Position numbers and translations under genes: made by a program. The notes beneath the pieces were generated by a model. It ran no database searches. It was not told the origin of the DNA and saw only the letters and a program-made list of their open reading frames with translations. Below, piece by piece: positions 35,237 through 47,097 of a stretch of 64,000 bases of DNA. Every line of letters begins with the position of its first letter. Position 1 is the first letter of the stretch. The stretch comes from Cryptomeria japonica (lineage: Eukaryota; Streptophyta; Pinopsida; Cupressales; Cupressaceae): assembly GCF_030272615.1 (NCBI RefSeq), contig NC_081415.1, positions 369,959,667 to 370,023,666 of the forward strand, read 5' to 3'.

Positions 35237-36818
35237 CATGAACTTCCTCTTGGAGTTCATCAAAGAGGTGGGGGTACTCTGATCTCATATGTGTTGCATC
35301 CTCCCATGAAGTCGTAACCTCATCATAACAATCCCACTGGACCCTAACCTGGTCCAGCTCTCGACCTCGAAGGGCCAACGTCCGGCGTGCCAAAATGCGA
35401 ATGGGCTCCAAAGCTAGCTGCCTGTCCGACTCCACCGGCAAAGCATCCCAATCTAAAATGTGAGACTCATCATAGATATATTTTCTCAAAACTGATACAA
35501 GAAACACATTGTGGATGCGTGACAGGCTAGGTGGCAATGCTAAACGGTAGGCAACTGGGCCTATCCTCTCAAGAATCTCAAAAGGTCCTACAAAGCGAGG
35601 TACGAGCTTAGAACCCTTTCTGTAATGGATTGGACTCTTATGCGGTCGTACTCTCAAGAAGACTCTATCTCCAACCAAGTAGCTACGATCTATCCTCTTT
35701 GTATCAGCATATTTCTTCTGTCTATCCTGAGCCTCTCTGAGACGCTGCCTAATCAAATCCACCTGTTGTTCCATATCCCAAACTATCTCAGGACCAATAG
35801 AAACTCTATCCTCTATGTTATCCCAAGTCAAGGGCGTCCTGCAAGGCCTGCCGTACAATGCCTGATAGGGTGGCATCCCCAAAGAAGTGTGATGCCCATT
35901 GTTATAGGCAAACTCTACTAAGGGAAGATACTCCTCCCACCGGGTCTGATGATCCATGAAGTACATGCAGAGCATATCCTCTAACACCTGATTGACCCTA
36001 TCTGTCTGACCATCTGTCTCCGGGTGATAGGTTGTACTGAAATTGAGCTTAGTGCCCATAGCTACCTGTAATGACTTCCAAAAGGAAGAAGTGAAAAGAG
36101 AATCCCTATCAAAAATAATCTTGCGGGGCACGCCATGAAGTCTAACAATGTCCCGCAAGAACACCTGTGCTACTGCTAGAGCTGTGAATGTAGTATGGAC
36201 TGGTGAAAAGTGAGCTACTTTGGTCAACGTGTCAACTGTCACCAAGATAGCATCATGGCGATGAGAAGACATAGGAAGACCAATGATGAAATCCATGGAT
36301 ATAGTATCCCACTTCCACTCTGGTATAGCATGAGTCTGGAGCAACCCACTGGGATGGCAGTGCTCCGCCTTTACTCTCTGACACTCGAGGCATTGAGCTA
36401 CTAGCTCAGCAATGAGCTACTACATTCCTGGCCAATGATACAACTGCCTCAAGTCAGCATGCAACTTTTTAACCCCGGGATGCGCTGCATAAGGAGCTCT
36501 ATGAGCCTCCGTGACAATGAACTCTCGCAACCCTCCGGAGGAAGGTACATAAATGCGCCCTCTGTGGCGTAACAGTCCATCGGACTCCAAAGAATAATCC
36601 ACATATTTCCCTTCTAGAGTAACCTGAGATTGTATTACCTGACCAACCTCTGCATACCATCCATCCTCTAGAAAGTGCTGTAGTATACGGTCTCTCAAGT
36701 CCATGCCCATGGATATGGTGTAAGCCTCGTGACGTCTCCTACTCAAGGCATCTGCAACTACATTTTCCTTTCCTTTGATGTAGTGAATGTCAAAATCATA
36801 TTCGCACAAGAACTCCAT
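35232..36818 (-). pseudogene. chromovirus integrase with C-terminal chromodomain
   Basis: Zinc region: HRAPYAAHPGVKKLHADL, LYHWPGM, then (after stops near 36420) CLECQRVKAEHCHPSGLLQ. Core: MDFIIGLPMSSHRHDAILV, GVPRKIIFDRDSLFTSSFW, TYHPETDGQTDRVNQVLEDM. The residue at 36000-36002 is Asp (GAT) where the catalytic Glu of GQTERVNQ is expected, so catalysis is probably lost. The GPF/Y region follows (PRFVGPFEILERIGPVAYRL). The last 60 residues (EPIRILARRTLALRGRELDQ..., SWEDATHMRSEYPHLF) look like a plant type II chromodomain, which in this family directs insertion to particular chromatin. A 370-codon stretch is still open from 36344. Confidence 0.92.
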
Positions 36819-36863
36819 CCATCTCCTCTGACGTGCATTCAGGTTCGGCTGAGTGAAGATGTA

Positions 36864-38342
36864 CTAAAGACTCTGATGATCTGAATGCAACTCAAAGTGA
36901 TGACCTAAAAGGAAGTGTCTCCACCTCACAAGTGCATGCACTACTACTGTGAGCTCAAGGTCGTGAGTGGGATAATTAAGTTCATGAGTCTTAAGTTTCC
37001 TAGACTCGAAAGCTATGGCCCTACCATCCTGCATAAGAACTACCCCTAAGCCCTCTAGAGAAGCATCTGTACAAACCATGAAGTCAGTTGTAGGATCTAG
37101 TACAACAAGGATAGGAGTTCTAGTAAGTGCCTTCTTGAGTTCCTGAAAAGCCTTCTCGCACTTCTCTGTCCATTCAAATTTCTTCCCTTTACGCTGAAGA
37201 GAAGTAATAGGGTGTGCGACTCTGGAGAATCCCTCGACAAAACGTTGGTAATACCCTACTAAGCCCATGAAACTCCTTACCTCTGTCACACTGGTAGGCA
37301 CTGGCCAATCCATAATAGCCCTAATCTTTGATGGGTCAACTGAGATCCCATCACCGGAAATAACATGCCCAAGGTACTTGACCTTAGACTGAAAGAAAGC
37401 ACACTTCGACAGGCTGCCAAACAACTGATTATCCCGCAAACACTGCAATACCTGTTTCAGGTGCTCCTCATGCTCCTTCTCATTCCAAGAATATATCAGT
37501 ATATCATCGAGGAACACAATAACAAAACGGTCCAGAAAGGTACGAAACACCCCATTCATGAGGCTCATAAAAACTGCTGGGGCATTCGTAAGTCCAAAGG
37601 GGACTGCGGTAAACTCATAGTGACCATATCTAGTGTGAAATGCGGTCTTGTGGATATCACTTTCCACTATTCTCAACTGATGGTATCCTGACTTCAGATC
37701 TATTTTGGAAAAGACTTTGGCACCCTGAAGTTGGTCGAATAAATCATCAATTCTGGTCAAAGGATATCGGTTCTTGAGGGTTACTTTATTTAGCTACCGA
37801 TAATCCATACATAATCAGAGAGATCCATCCTTCTTCTTAATGAAGATGACTGGTCCACCCCAAGGGGATATGCTAGGACGAATATGACCCTTCTCAAGGA
37901 GTTCCTCAAGCTGTATTTTAAGTTCATTTAGCTCATTTGTGGTCATCCTATAAGGTGCTCCGGAAACTGGCTCGGCTCCTAGTACTAGGTCTATATGAAA
38001 ATCAATCTCTCTACGGGGAGGCATTTCTGGTAACTCCGAAGGAAATACAACTGAATATCCCTTAAGGATAGGATGGTCATCGAGTGATGTTTCTTTTTCT
38101 TCCTCTTCTCCTTTGTCACTGATAGTGATAGCAAAAAGCTGACATCCCTTCCGCATGCTCCGCTTGAGCTGCATTGCAGAGATCATACGAAGAGACACGG
38201 GCCTCTGAATCCCGGTGATAATTATGGGTGAACCATGATCATCCTCACACTCGATCTTTTTCAGGCGGCAATCGATCTTTGCTCTGTGGGCATAAAGCCA
38301 ATCCATGCCAAGTACGATTCCGTAAGATCTAAGTGGAGTCAC
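36864..38342 (-). pseudogene. chromovirus reverse transcriptase and RNase H
   Basis: Two long open pieces joined by a short break at about 37760-37815. The upstream piece has SYGIVLGMDWLYAHRAKIDC (end of protease domain), an acidic linker, then PYRMTTNELNELKIQLEELL, GHIRPSISPWGGPVIFIKKK. RT continues with [55 protein letters not shown] (FLDD at the active site) and [20 protein letters not shown]. RNase H follows with [20 protein letters not shown] and [20 protein letters not shown], whose catalytic Asp is present. Well preserved compared with the copia element. Confidence 0.95.
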
Positions 38343-38375
38343 TCTAAGGTCTACTAAAGTGGTGGTCTTGCCAAT

Positions 38376-38687
38376 CTATAGCTGACATGCCCTAACCTCT
38401 GATTCCACTGACACTCTAGCTCCTAAAGCTAATTCCACTTCCCAATTGACACCCTGTCTAGTTGCCACTAGCTCGCAACGCTCCACAACCAATGGAGATA
38501 TAAAGGAGTCAGTAGCTCTTGAATCAAACAAAATAGATACATTGTTACCTTTGATTATACCTGTAGATTCGATAACCGTGGCTTGATGCTCAGCCTGGTG
38601 GTTGTCAACCGCTGCGAATACTCTATGGGACCTACCCATATCACCAACTGTCGGCTCTGAAGCGGCCATCCGCTGACTCCCTACCAC
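38376..38687 (-). pseudogene. chromovirus aspartic protease, active site altered
   Basis: The strand reads NNVSILFDSRATDSFISPLV, the DSGATHSFI-type active site. The Gly of DSG is Arg (AGA, codon 38517-38519), a single G-to-A change from GGA. Gly at this position is nearly invariant in aspartic proteases, so the enzyme is probably dead even though the surrounding 103 codons are open. Confidence 0.88.
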
Positions 38688-38699
38688 CTATCCCTAAGG

Positions 38700-40019
38700 G
38701 CAATCCCTCACCATATTCCCCATGGCTCCACACGTAAAGCAAGCACCCCATGCCTAGAACTGGGCACCCTGAGGCCTAGAGAATGCCTAACTTCCTATCC
38801 TACTAGATCCACTGTACCCACCCCTGGAGAACTACTAAGTCCCCGCCGGCTGTGTGTACTGCCCCTGTGCTCTCTGATCACGTCTTTGTCTCTGAGTCTG
38901 CCACTATTTGGGCTTGGAGCCCTGGTGATACTGTGGAGGCTTCTGCCTCTAGTTCTGTGGTGTCTGTTGCAGAGGAGGGGGTTTGAAGAACCCTTAAGAA
39001 TTTCAGTTGTTTCCTTTCCAATGTGGTTTCTGGAATCCATAAGTCTAAGGTGCGGGATTTCGGTTCTGAAACCGATCCCTATTGTCCTGTGGTCTGACCT
39101 GAATTTCCTCGGCAATCAGTGCCTTCTCCATAGCAACCCGAAGGCTCTTTGGAGTGGACATCCTAATAGGCCTGGCTATACTGGCATTTAATCCCCTGAT
39201 GAAGCAGTTTACAAGAAGTTTCTCATCCTTTAGATAATCTACATAAGGCAACAGCTCAAAGAATTTACTCTCATACTAGGTTACTGACAAGCCTTTTTGT
39301 TGGAGATCGTGAAATTTGTCTATACGACGCTACCTGAAGTGTTCTGATAGGTACCTCTCGCAAAACCTCTCTGTGAATATCTCTCAAGTGAGAGTATCAG
39401 GAACTAATCCGCATTTGTACTCTTCCTATCTCCACCAAGTGGAGGTTGTCCCTCTCAGAAGATGAACTGCGACTCATGCTTTCAAGTTGCTCTCGTAAGA
39501 ACGCAATGCAAAGCACCTCTCAAGACTCAGAAGCCATGCCTCAGCCTCTACTCCATCTGTAGAACCTCCGAAGGATGGTGGTTGGAGGCGCATGACCTCC
39601 TTGATGAGATCCCCTGGATCTCGACGAGCTCTCTCAAAATAAACTGGTTCCACCGCTGGAGGTGGTCCTGGCATAAGCACCGACTCTGGCTCATTACCAC
39701 CCTGACTCTCTACAGGAATAGGAGCTAGGCTCCTGCTTCGTTCTCTATCAATAGATCTATGACTCCCAGAGTCATGACTTCTAACCTGAGGGTTCTCTGC
39801 TGGGATCCTTTCCTGAACTATGCCAATAAGATTCTGGATTGCTGCTAAGAGGTCTCGGTTAGGTTCATTTGGCTGTTCGGGAGGTGCCCCTGGGTTCTCC
39901 TCTGGAACTGATGCCTCCCTCACTACCTCTTCGCGTGCTATGCGCACATGTCTAGGACCCCGTCCGTGCTTGCGAGCTTGTCGCGTCATTGGAGGCATCC
40001 TAAGAGGAAAATAAGGCAA
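38700..40019 (-). pseudogene. gag: chromovirus gag
   Basis: The first open part (40019-39474) starts MPYFPLRMPPMTRQARKHGR. It has a disordered, Glu/Pro-rich N-terminus, then the capsid entry PPSFGGSTDGVEAEAWLLSL, typical of chromovirus gag. The middle is broken; DYLKDEKLLVNCFIRGLNASI (39251-39045) is the capsid C-terminal part. The zinc knuckle at 38700-38741 reads CFTCGAMGNMVRDC. The His of CX2CX4HX4C is Asn (codon 38715-38717), so nucleic-acid binding is likely impaired. Confidence 0.88.
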
Positions 40020-40154
40020 AGTAATTAATTAATTTCTTTTAGAATAATATTAATTCAATTAAATTCAAAAGTCTGATAAAATCAATTTAACAAAAATAAT
40101 TTAAATAATCTAAGGCGAAACGTAAGTGGAGTAAGGTTCCTAGTGTGGAAAATT

Positions 40155-40167
40155 GGCTCTAATACCA
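40155..40167 (-). promoter_or_regulatory. chromovirus primer binding site, initiator tRNA-Met type
   Basis: Read on the minus strand, TGGTATTAGAGCC lies three bases from the 5' LTR end. It matches TGGTATCAGAGC with one C-to-T change. Confidence 0.85.
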
Positions 40168-40170
40168 AAA

Positions 40171-43100
40171 TGTCATGCCCAAAAATTAGGGCAAAAACGG
40201 AATGATTTTTTTTTTTTTTAAATGACTAGTTAATTAACAAAGTTCGCTATCACGACATGTGTTAACATGTTGGCCATAACAAAGATCGAACTAACTCTGA
40301 TACTAACTAAGTATCGAAACTTAATTAAAATTCATTTGCAGAAAACTAAATGTTTTAATTTATTTTTCTCATCAAATATAGTTGTTAGTTTAATTTATTA
40401 AACTCATTTAAATGGTAGACGTAGATAAAAAAAATTGATCTCCAATAAAGCCATATTGTCTAAATTTCATTTTAAATCATTAATTAATTTAATGGATTAA
40501 AGTGTCAAATTAATTTCTTAAAGACCTTATCCGATGAGGATAATTATCTTTCCAAAGTCAAATTTAGTTTACAAGGAATTAATTTTCCCCTTCTATTCAA
40601 TTAAGGCTTCACAAATAGTTAATCTAAATATAATTAATTGGAAATTTAAAAAAAAACAACTCCTTTTAAAAAAAAAAAATTCTACAACCTTAAAAATAAC
40701 TTTCATGAAAACCCTAATTTAATTCATAATATATATTTACTTCTTTGGCACCTTTTTTTAAAAACCCCATAAACTTGTTGAATTTTCCCCTCTACCCTAG
40801 CTCTAATCGAGCTAGGGTTTCCTCCCCTTTTTGTTTTATTCTATTTTTTTATTTTACCCCATTACCACGCAGGGCGGCCATGGCGGCGGATGGGTTGAGC
40901 GAACGCAAGAGGAGGCGGGAGGTGGAAGTCGGCGCAGCCGAAGACTCCACTGTGCAGGGCATAGTGGGCTCAGTCGCCGGCCACTATGTATTACACAATG
41001 CGCACGGCCGCTGGCCACTGTGCAATGCACAGTGAGCTCGACCCACCGGCCACTGTGCAATACACAGTGGACTCGGCCACCGGCCACTATGCCATGCACA
41101 GTGAGCACGGTTGCCGGCCACTGTGCGTTGCACATTGAGCTCGGCCCCCGACCGAACCCTCCGCTATTTCAATTTTTATAAATTAAATTTTTTTTTGTTT
41201 AAAATTTTTTTTTTTTTATTTTTTAAATATATATATATTATATATATAAATACATATATATATATATATATTTATTTATTTATTTATTTATTTATTTATA
41301 TATATATATATAATTGTTATTATGTATATTTATAAATATTGATAGAAGTTTATTTATATTTTCTATGATAAAAATGTATAATGTCTTTTTTCTTTTTTTT
41401 CTTTTTTTTGGGGTCCATTTGCTTTGAGAATATAAGATTTAGATGGAATTTATATATTTTTAACACTCTGATTTTTTTCTTACTGTATATTATCAAAGGC
41501 ATAAATATGATATTGCTGGAGTCTAAGGTAAATAAATATAAAAAGAAAACAACAAAGTAAATAGCTATAGTTTTATTTCCTGCAATAAAATAACCATAGA
41601 TATCAATAAATTTAATAGCAACTTAACAATCTAAAGTTTAATAAACTCAAGTTAAGGGATTAGAAGAGAGGAATGCTTTAGATTTTATTCCTAAAATTAA
41701 TTGTGAAATTTCACTTCTTGCAACTAATATTTACTAGGGTTCATAAAACTTAGATCTTACAATAGGAAAAATAAACTGCAATATACACCTTTAAAACAAC
41801 ATGCATACATTCATTAAAATGTTAACAATACATACTACTCATATTTTTCTGCAAGTAGAATGAAGGTAAAATTAATTAAAAACTGATTTTTTCATATTAC
41901 AAAAAAAACTATTGCATGCAAATCAAAGCAACCCTTTTTTAAAAAAAAATAGAAAATAGAAGCATATCTAGCTTTTTACAACTCTATCGATATTCTGCAA
42001 AATTACAAGATGTTTCTTTATTTAACTACAACAACAAATCTCATGTCTATTTTCAAAATTACAACTTGCCTCTCATTTCTATGAATGAGGATGTATTTCT
42101 CCTATCAAAATTTAAAACTAATAACTGCAAATCAATTTAAAATTTCTTCAACAATATTCTTCTGCAACCTTTCACTTTTCCTAGTCTTTTCTCCTGGCAT
42201 TCCTGCATAATAGAAACACAAATATGACCACGGAGTGCTCACCTCCCAGCCTAGGCTAACTGGTAGCCACCCCCGAGCTCGGAGAACCAAGCCCTAGACG
42301 GGTAACAAACATGCAAACACATAGAAGGCATACATACACACACAGATTTTCAGACACACTCCCAACTTGGCTTCACAGCACCACACTTTGGTGATGACCT
42401 TTTTAAGGATGGTAGTGGACCAATACCCTTAGGAGAACTGCAAGTATGGAAAAACAAGTAACCACCTCATGGCACAATAAATACATCAAAAATCTCAACC
42501 CCTTATTCCTTATGCCCCCCCAAAGGCATTCTAGCCTTATATGCCTCCTTATGACCCCCATTGCACAAATAGGCCATGCAGTAAGGGTCACACAAAGATC
42601 CCTTGTGATTGCTCTCAAACGAGAGTCTCTCACTCGAGGGTTGTCACTGCTACCACCTACAAGATCCTCCTCTCTCCCAAGACTAAGAGGTCTTGAGAAA
42701 ACTCCCAAAACACAACAAAACATAATGCAAAAATTTCAAATGAAATTCTAAAAACAAGACATTCAAGAACACAGATTTCTTACAGCAATCATACTCTCAA
42801 ACACATACAAGAAATAGACATTTTAAAGAATAATGAAACCAACCTTAATCTACCTAATGGTAGTATATTATTTGAGGAAGAGCTGCCCAATCCACGGATC
42901 TTTTTCTTCTACCCTTAGTCAAATTTTTTATTCCAAACTATTCTTTTTTTTTTCAAAAATTCTCTTGTCTCCAAAAATGGAGAGTGGGTGATTACCCTCC
43001 AAATTTTCCAATTCTTTCTTAAGAAACTCATTCTCTGAGTTCTCGCAAGTTTCTAAAAACCAAAAAGGAAAGTAAAGCAGAATGCAAAAAGACTCTCATT

Positions 43101-44130
43101 CGAATAGGAAAAATCTCAATTAGATTTAAACTTCTAATTTTCAATTTTCTCACAACTCAAAAAAGCCAATTTTTAAAGCGTCAAAAAGGTCAATTAAAAG
43201 TAGAAACTTGCTTAAATTACCCCTAACCCCTAGGTATACCTTATGGGATTTAGGAAACCCTATTAAACTACCCCTAGGTGTTCATTTAACCCATTTTAAA
43301 CCCCTCTGAAGTTTATTTTCGGGTCAAACATATGTTGACCACTCCAAAGATTTCTTTCCCAAGGTATTTATGACAACACGATATATTATTTAAGAAAAAA
43401 CTATAGTTAAACACTTTCCCACCAAGAGACAAAAATAAAACATTTAAATTTAAATCCACACATGTGTCAAGTGACACAAATAAAACACTTTTACAAAATA
43501 AAACATGAAATCGTCTCTTGTGGGTTTTTACACATTAAATTTAAATAACACTTAACACTCATGCAGCATATACTGTTACGAATAAAATACAACACAAATG
43601 GGGTGTTTTTTCTCCAAATAGATAACCCCTGGCTTACAAACATACATAAGTCTAGGTTTGGTTCTCCGTAATTTTCCATGGTCACATGGTAAATTTCCTG
43701 CGCATCTCAATTTACACATTAGTACTTTCAAATATCCACATAGAATATAATTAAAAGGAATAACAATACACATCATCACTTGCATACAATTTACATCTGC
43801 ACAGATTAAATACATCTTTTATCAAACAATTTCACATAAGCAATTTCATCCCAATTCACATAAACTTAACCATACATCATAGTTCTATTATCATAGTAAA
43901 GTCTTGCAAATATAATTACGACATCTATCATTGCAATATCATCCTATCTAACAATCATGTAGTGTTCTATCTCATAAAGCATATAAGTAAATCATCAAAA
44001 CATAGCAATGTTATCCAAATCCTGAATTCATATAAGTTCTAAGTCTCAAAATGCATCAAAATAAAGTATCCATAATAGTCTAAATATAAAATCCACTGAA
44101 TGTCAGACTGAGTCGAGGTGAGGCCTCACA
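40171..44130 (-). repeat. chromovirus 5' LTR
   Basis: The partner of 31256-35221, colinear and almost identical. It carries the same GC-rich minisatellite (40947-41151), AT/TTTA runs (41227-41300) and terminal palindrome (44118-44129). Confidence 0.95.
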
Positions 44131-44328
44131 GAAACAACAAGTAAAGAGGTTTTATGCAAAGTGTTTGATGATATTTCTTGAGCCTCTAATCAACATTTTG
44201 AGCTCAGAATTTGCAAAGGGATACTACAGTGGTATCAAAGTGGTTTCTTGTCATCCTGCTGGGGTTGGAAATCATTGAGCTCCCACAGTTGATATTAGAG
44301 TAACCAACACTCTTTTTTTTGTTTCAAT
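44131..44328 (+). other. leader-like sequence with possible PBS
   Basis: It begins with the second target copy GAAAC. GTGGTATCAAAGTGG at about 44230 resembles a tRNA-Met-type PBS (TGGTATCAGAGC) with two mismatches, preceded by ACTACA, a possible LTR end. It would then be the 5' leader of an unidentified element that contains, or was entered by, element H. The match is weak. Confidence 0.35.
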
Positions 44329-44681
44329 ATGGGTAAAATGAAGTATATGCAAGAACTCATGACAAAGCTCATGTAGGCCTTTCAAAACTATGATAGGAAT
44401 TTAACAAGGTTTTTACAACATCCAGAAATTTTGGATCCCTTTTTTGCAAACAAAAAGAAAGAAAACACTAATACAAATAATCTTATCAATGCAAAGGAAA
44501 TAATGGAAAAGAAGGTGAGTTTTGAAGAGAATATTAACATTATTAGGGCTTAAGAAGTTGTTATCAGTTGTGATAAAAAGTTTGATCTTTATGACAGTAG
44601 TCTTCCACTTGAGCGTAATAATGATTTGAAAGTCATGGAAAGTTTAGAAAGTGTTGTGGGAGTAACCTTGAGTTTTGGCAC
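44329..44681 (+). pseudogene. unidentified gag-like frame, cut by assembly gap
   Basis: From the ATG at 44329 the frame reads MGKMKYMQELMTKLM, stop, AFQNYDRNLTRFLQHPEI..., with a second stop before EVVISCDKKFDLYDSS, and stays open to the gap at 44682. It is Lys/Asn/Glu-rich. A position about 100 bases after a PBS-like site suggests gag, but I recognise no family motif. It should not be assumed to be the gag of element B across the gap (see the contig-orientation finding). Confidence 0.35.
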
Positions 44682-45181
44682 NNNNNNNNNNNNNNNNNNN
44701 NNNNNNNNNNNNNNNNNNNNNNNNNNNNNNNNNNNNNNNNNNNNNNNNNNNNNNNNNNNNNNNNNNNNNNNNNNNNNNNNNNNNNNNNNNNNNNNNNNNN
44801 NNNNNNNNNNNNNNNNNNNNNNNNNNNNNNNNNNNNNNNNNNNNNNNNNNNNNNNNNNNNNNNNNNNNNNNNNNNNNNNNNNNNNNNNNNNNNNNNNNNN
44901 NNNNNNNNNNNNNNNNNNNNNNNNNNNNNNNNNNNNNNNNNNNNNNNNNNNNNNNNNNNNNNNNNNNNNNNNNNNNNNNNNNNNNNNNNNNNNNNNNNNN
45001 NNNNNNNNNNNNNNNNNNNNNNNNNNNNNNNNNNNNNNNNNNNNNNNNNNNNNNNNNNNNNNNNNNNNNNNNNNNNNNNNNNNNNNNNNNNNNNNNNNNN
45101 NNNNNNNNNNNNNNNNNNNNNNNNNNNNNNNNNNNNNNNNNNNNNNNNNNNNNNNNNNNNNNNNNNNNNNNNNNNNNNNNN
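44682..45181. other. assembly gap, 500 N
   Basis: The second run of exactly 500 N. The sequence to the right starts inside the protease/G-patch region of element B; whether the left side belongs to the same element is doubtful. Confidence 0.98.
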
Positions 45182-47097
45182 TTGAATAATTTTCCACTTT
45201 CCCCTAAGTCATATGGAAAACCTACAGATGTTCAATCAAAATCATCAAGAAAATCAAAACATATGTTTAAAGGGACATTTGTTAGTGCTGGAACTCTTAA
45301 AGAAGAAAATGAAGACAAAGTATTCTTGATTGGTTATACAAGGATGAAGATAAAACTATAGCAACAACAACAGAAGTCAATATTCCCATAAAATAATATG
45401 GCAAAGGATATGGAATCATGCAAAAGATGGGATATGAAGGGAAAGGACCAATTGGTAAGCAACATCAAGGTATTTCAGAACCTATTTGTCCACAATCACA
45501 ATCCACAGAAGATAAATCTGGGTTAGGATATTTGAAGTCTAATAAAAAGCAACATAATTATCAACAGCAAAAATGGAGAAAGAAATCAGTTTCTAAAGAA
45601 GAAAATTGGCAAGAAAAGCTACATCAAGCGATTGAAACAATAACCAATAAACAACAAGAGCAAGAAGAACACGAAAAGAAAGAAGAGGACATTATCATCC
45701 CAGAGAATGAAAAATCTTCTCAGCAAGTCCTAGAAATACAAACAAAAGAAAAATCTGAACAAAATATTCCAGAAGCAATAAAAATAGAAATGACAGAAAT
45801 TAGAGAACTTTTTGCACCATACTACATTCCAGTATGGTATAGTGGAGTAATCTTAGATCACAATTCAGAAACAAATTCCAACGAGTATGAATGGGGACTA
45901 GATGCCTTATCTACTACATCAAGTAAAGAACACAATGCAGATCAAGCAACTATTACAAAAGAAGACTTGTCTATTATAGAACAAAAGATAAAATTAGAAA
46001 GAAGACAAGAGAAACTCAGAATTCAGAGAAAAGAGGCATATGCAAAAAGAAAAGCAAATGACAAAAATAGCAACACAATGCCACAAGAAGTGCAAACAAG
46101 AATTAGATATGCAAGAACCATAGAAGAAATAAGAAATAGTCAAGCTGGTTTAACTATTAGCCCAAAAGAAGCTGAGTTTGCAAGGAGACAAAATCTGTTA
46201 AAAGAATCCTCTTTAACATGTACACAAGTCTATCAACTCCAAACTGCAAATGGAGTCAATCAGGAAGAAATTTGCAATACCAAAGACATGTGTGTTGATA
46301 TAATCCATTCATTTAAGGGACAAATGTTAATTGAAGAACCACTTGAGTGTGAACTACAAAATGCTAATATTAATCTTGTTAAGACTAATTCGGAAATTCT
46401 TGAGAAAGACAATCCTCAAAAACATTCAATATATGACAATACCTATTCTATGTTAAATTATGATCATTATGTCATGAACATTGAAGCACCTAATGATGAC
46501 AATTATTATGATTTACCCCTTCTTCATCCTGAACTAATTGATTGGGATAATTTAGACAACCCCGAACTAAATGTCTTTTCCAATGATCATGACTTAGCTG
46601 TGTACCTTAACGCTATTGAACCCATCCCACCTAAGATATCTTCTACTATAGAATCAAGTGATGTTTCTCATAGTCAGGAGAATGCCAAACTTTTCAGCCG
46701 CAAAAGTGAAATAAAACAAGGAAAGAGACCTATTGTTGAAAACCATTTCATGGCAACATTAGATCAATCAAAAGAGAAAATAAAGGGCATATCTGATGAT
46801 GAAAACCTCCTTGAGGCATCAGAAGATGGAAAGTTTGACATTTTTCCTGCATATTTTCAAGAAAGATCTGCTATCCTGATAGAACCAACAGAAGCGACAT
46901 ACATTGGTACATCAAAGGATCCTAAAATACTTCATTTTGCTGCCTCATTATCAGAAAAAGAGAGGAAAGAATACATGGAATTCTTTAAGCAACGACAAAT
47001 AAATTTTGCTTGGTCTTATGCAGATATGCCAAGGCTTACCCCAGATCTTATCATGCATCATCTTAATGTGAATTTAAAAGCAAAACCTATTAAGTAG
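45182..47097 (+). pseudogene. element B: protease C-terminal side, G-patch segment and long linker
   Basis: 45182-45360 matches the post-protease region of element C (NFPLSPKSYGKPTD, HMFKGTFVSAGTL). Then comes a G-patch-like segment, YGKGYGIMQKMGYEGKGPIG followed by KQHQGISEPI (about 45397-45490), interrupted by a TAA at 45394-45396 just before it; C has Lys there. A 559-codon open stretch from 45418 continues through a Gln/Glu/Lys-rich, probably coiled-coil linker to the start of RT (FFKQRQINFAWSYADMPRLT). It ends at TAG 47095-47097, where C encodes Gln (KQKLRKMHP). The protease active site itself would lie in the gap. Confidence 0.85.

Larger units (their letters stand above)
31256..44130 (-). 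mobile_element. complete Ty3 chromovirus with 3.96 kb LTRs
   Basis: A full-length 12.9 kb element on the minus strand, with perfect target duplication GAAAC at 31251-31255 and 44131-44135. LTRs lie at 31256-35221 and 40171-44130. It has PBS, PPT, gag, protease, RT-RNase H, integrase and a C-terminal chromodomain. The LTRs make up about 62% of its length. Over the first 175 bases they differ at only one or two sites, so it is younger than element D. It resembles the Tekay/Del type of plant chromovirus by domain order and chromodomain style; that sub-lineage call is tentative. Confidence 0.95.

Noticed and set aside
44589-45361. Reading frames of 190-230 codons on both strands
   Set aside because: They cross the second 500-N gap; only the few residues at each edge are real.
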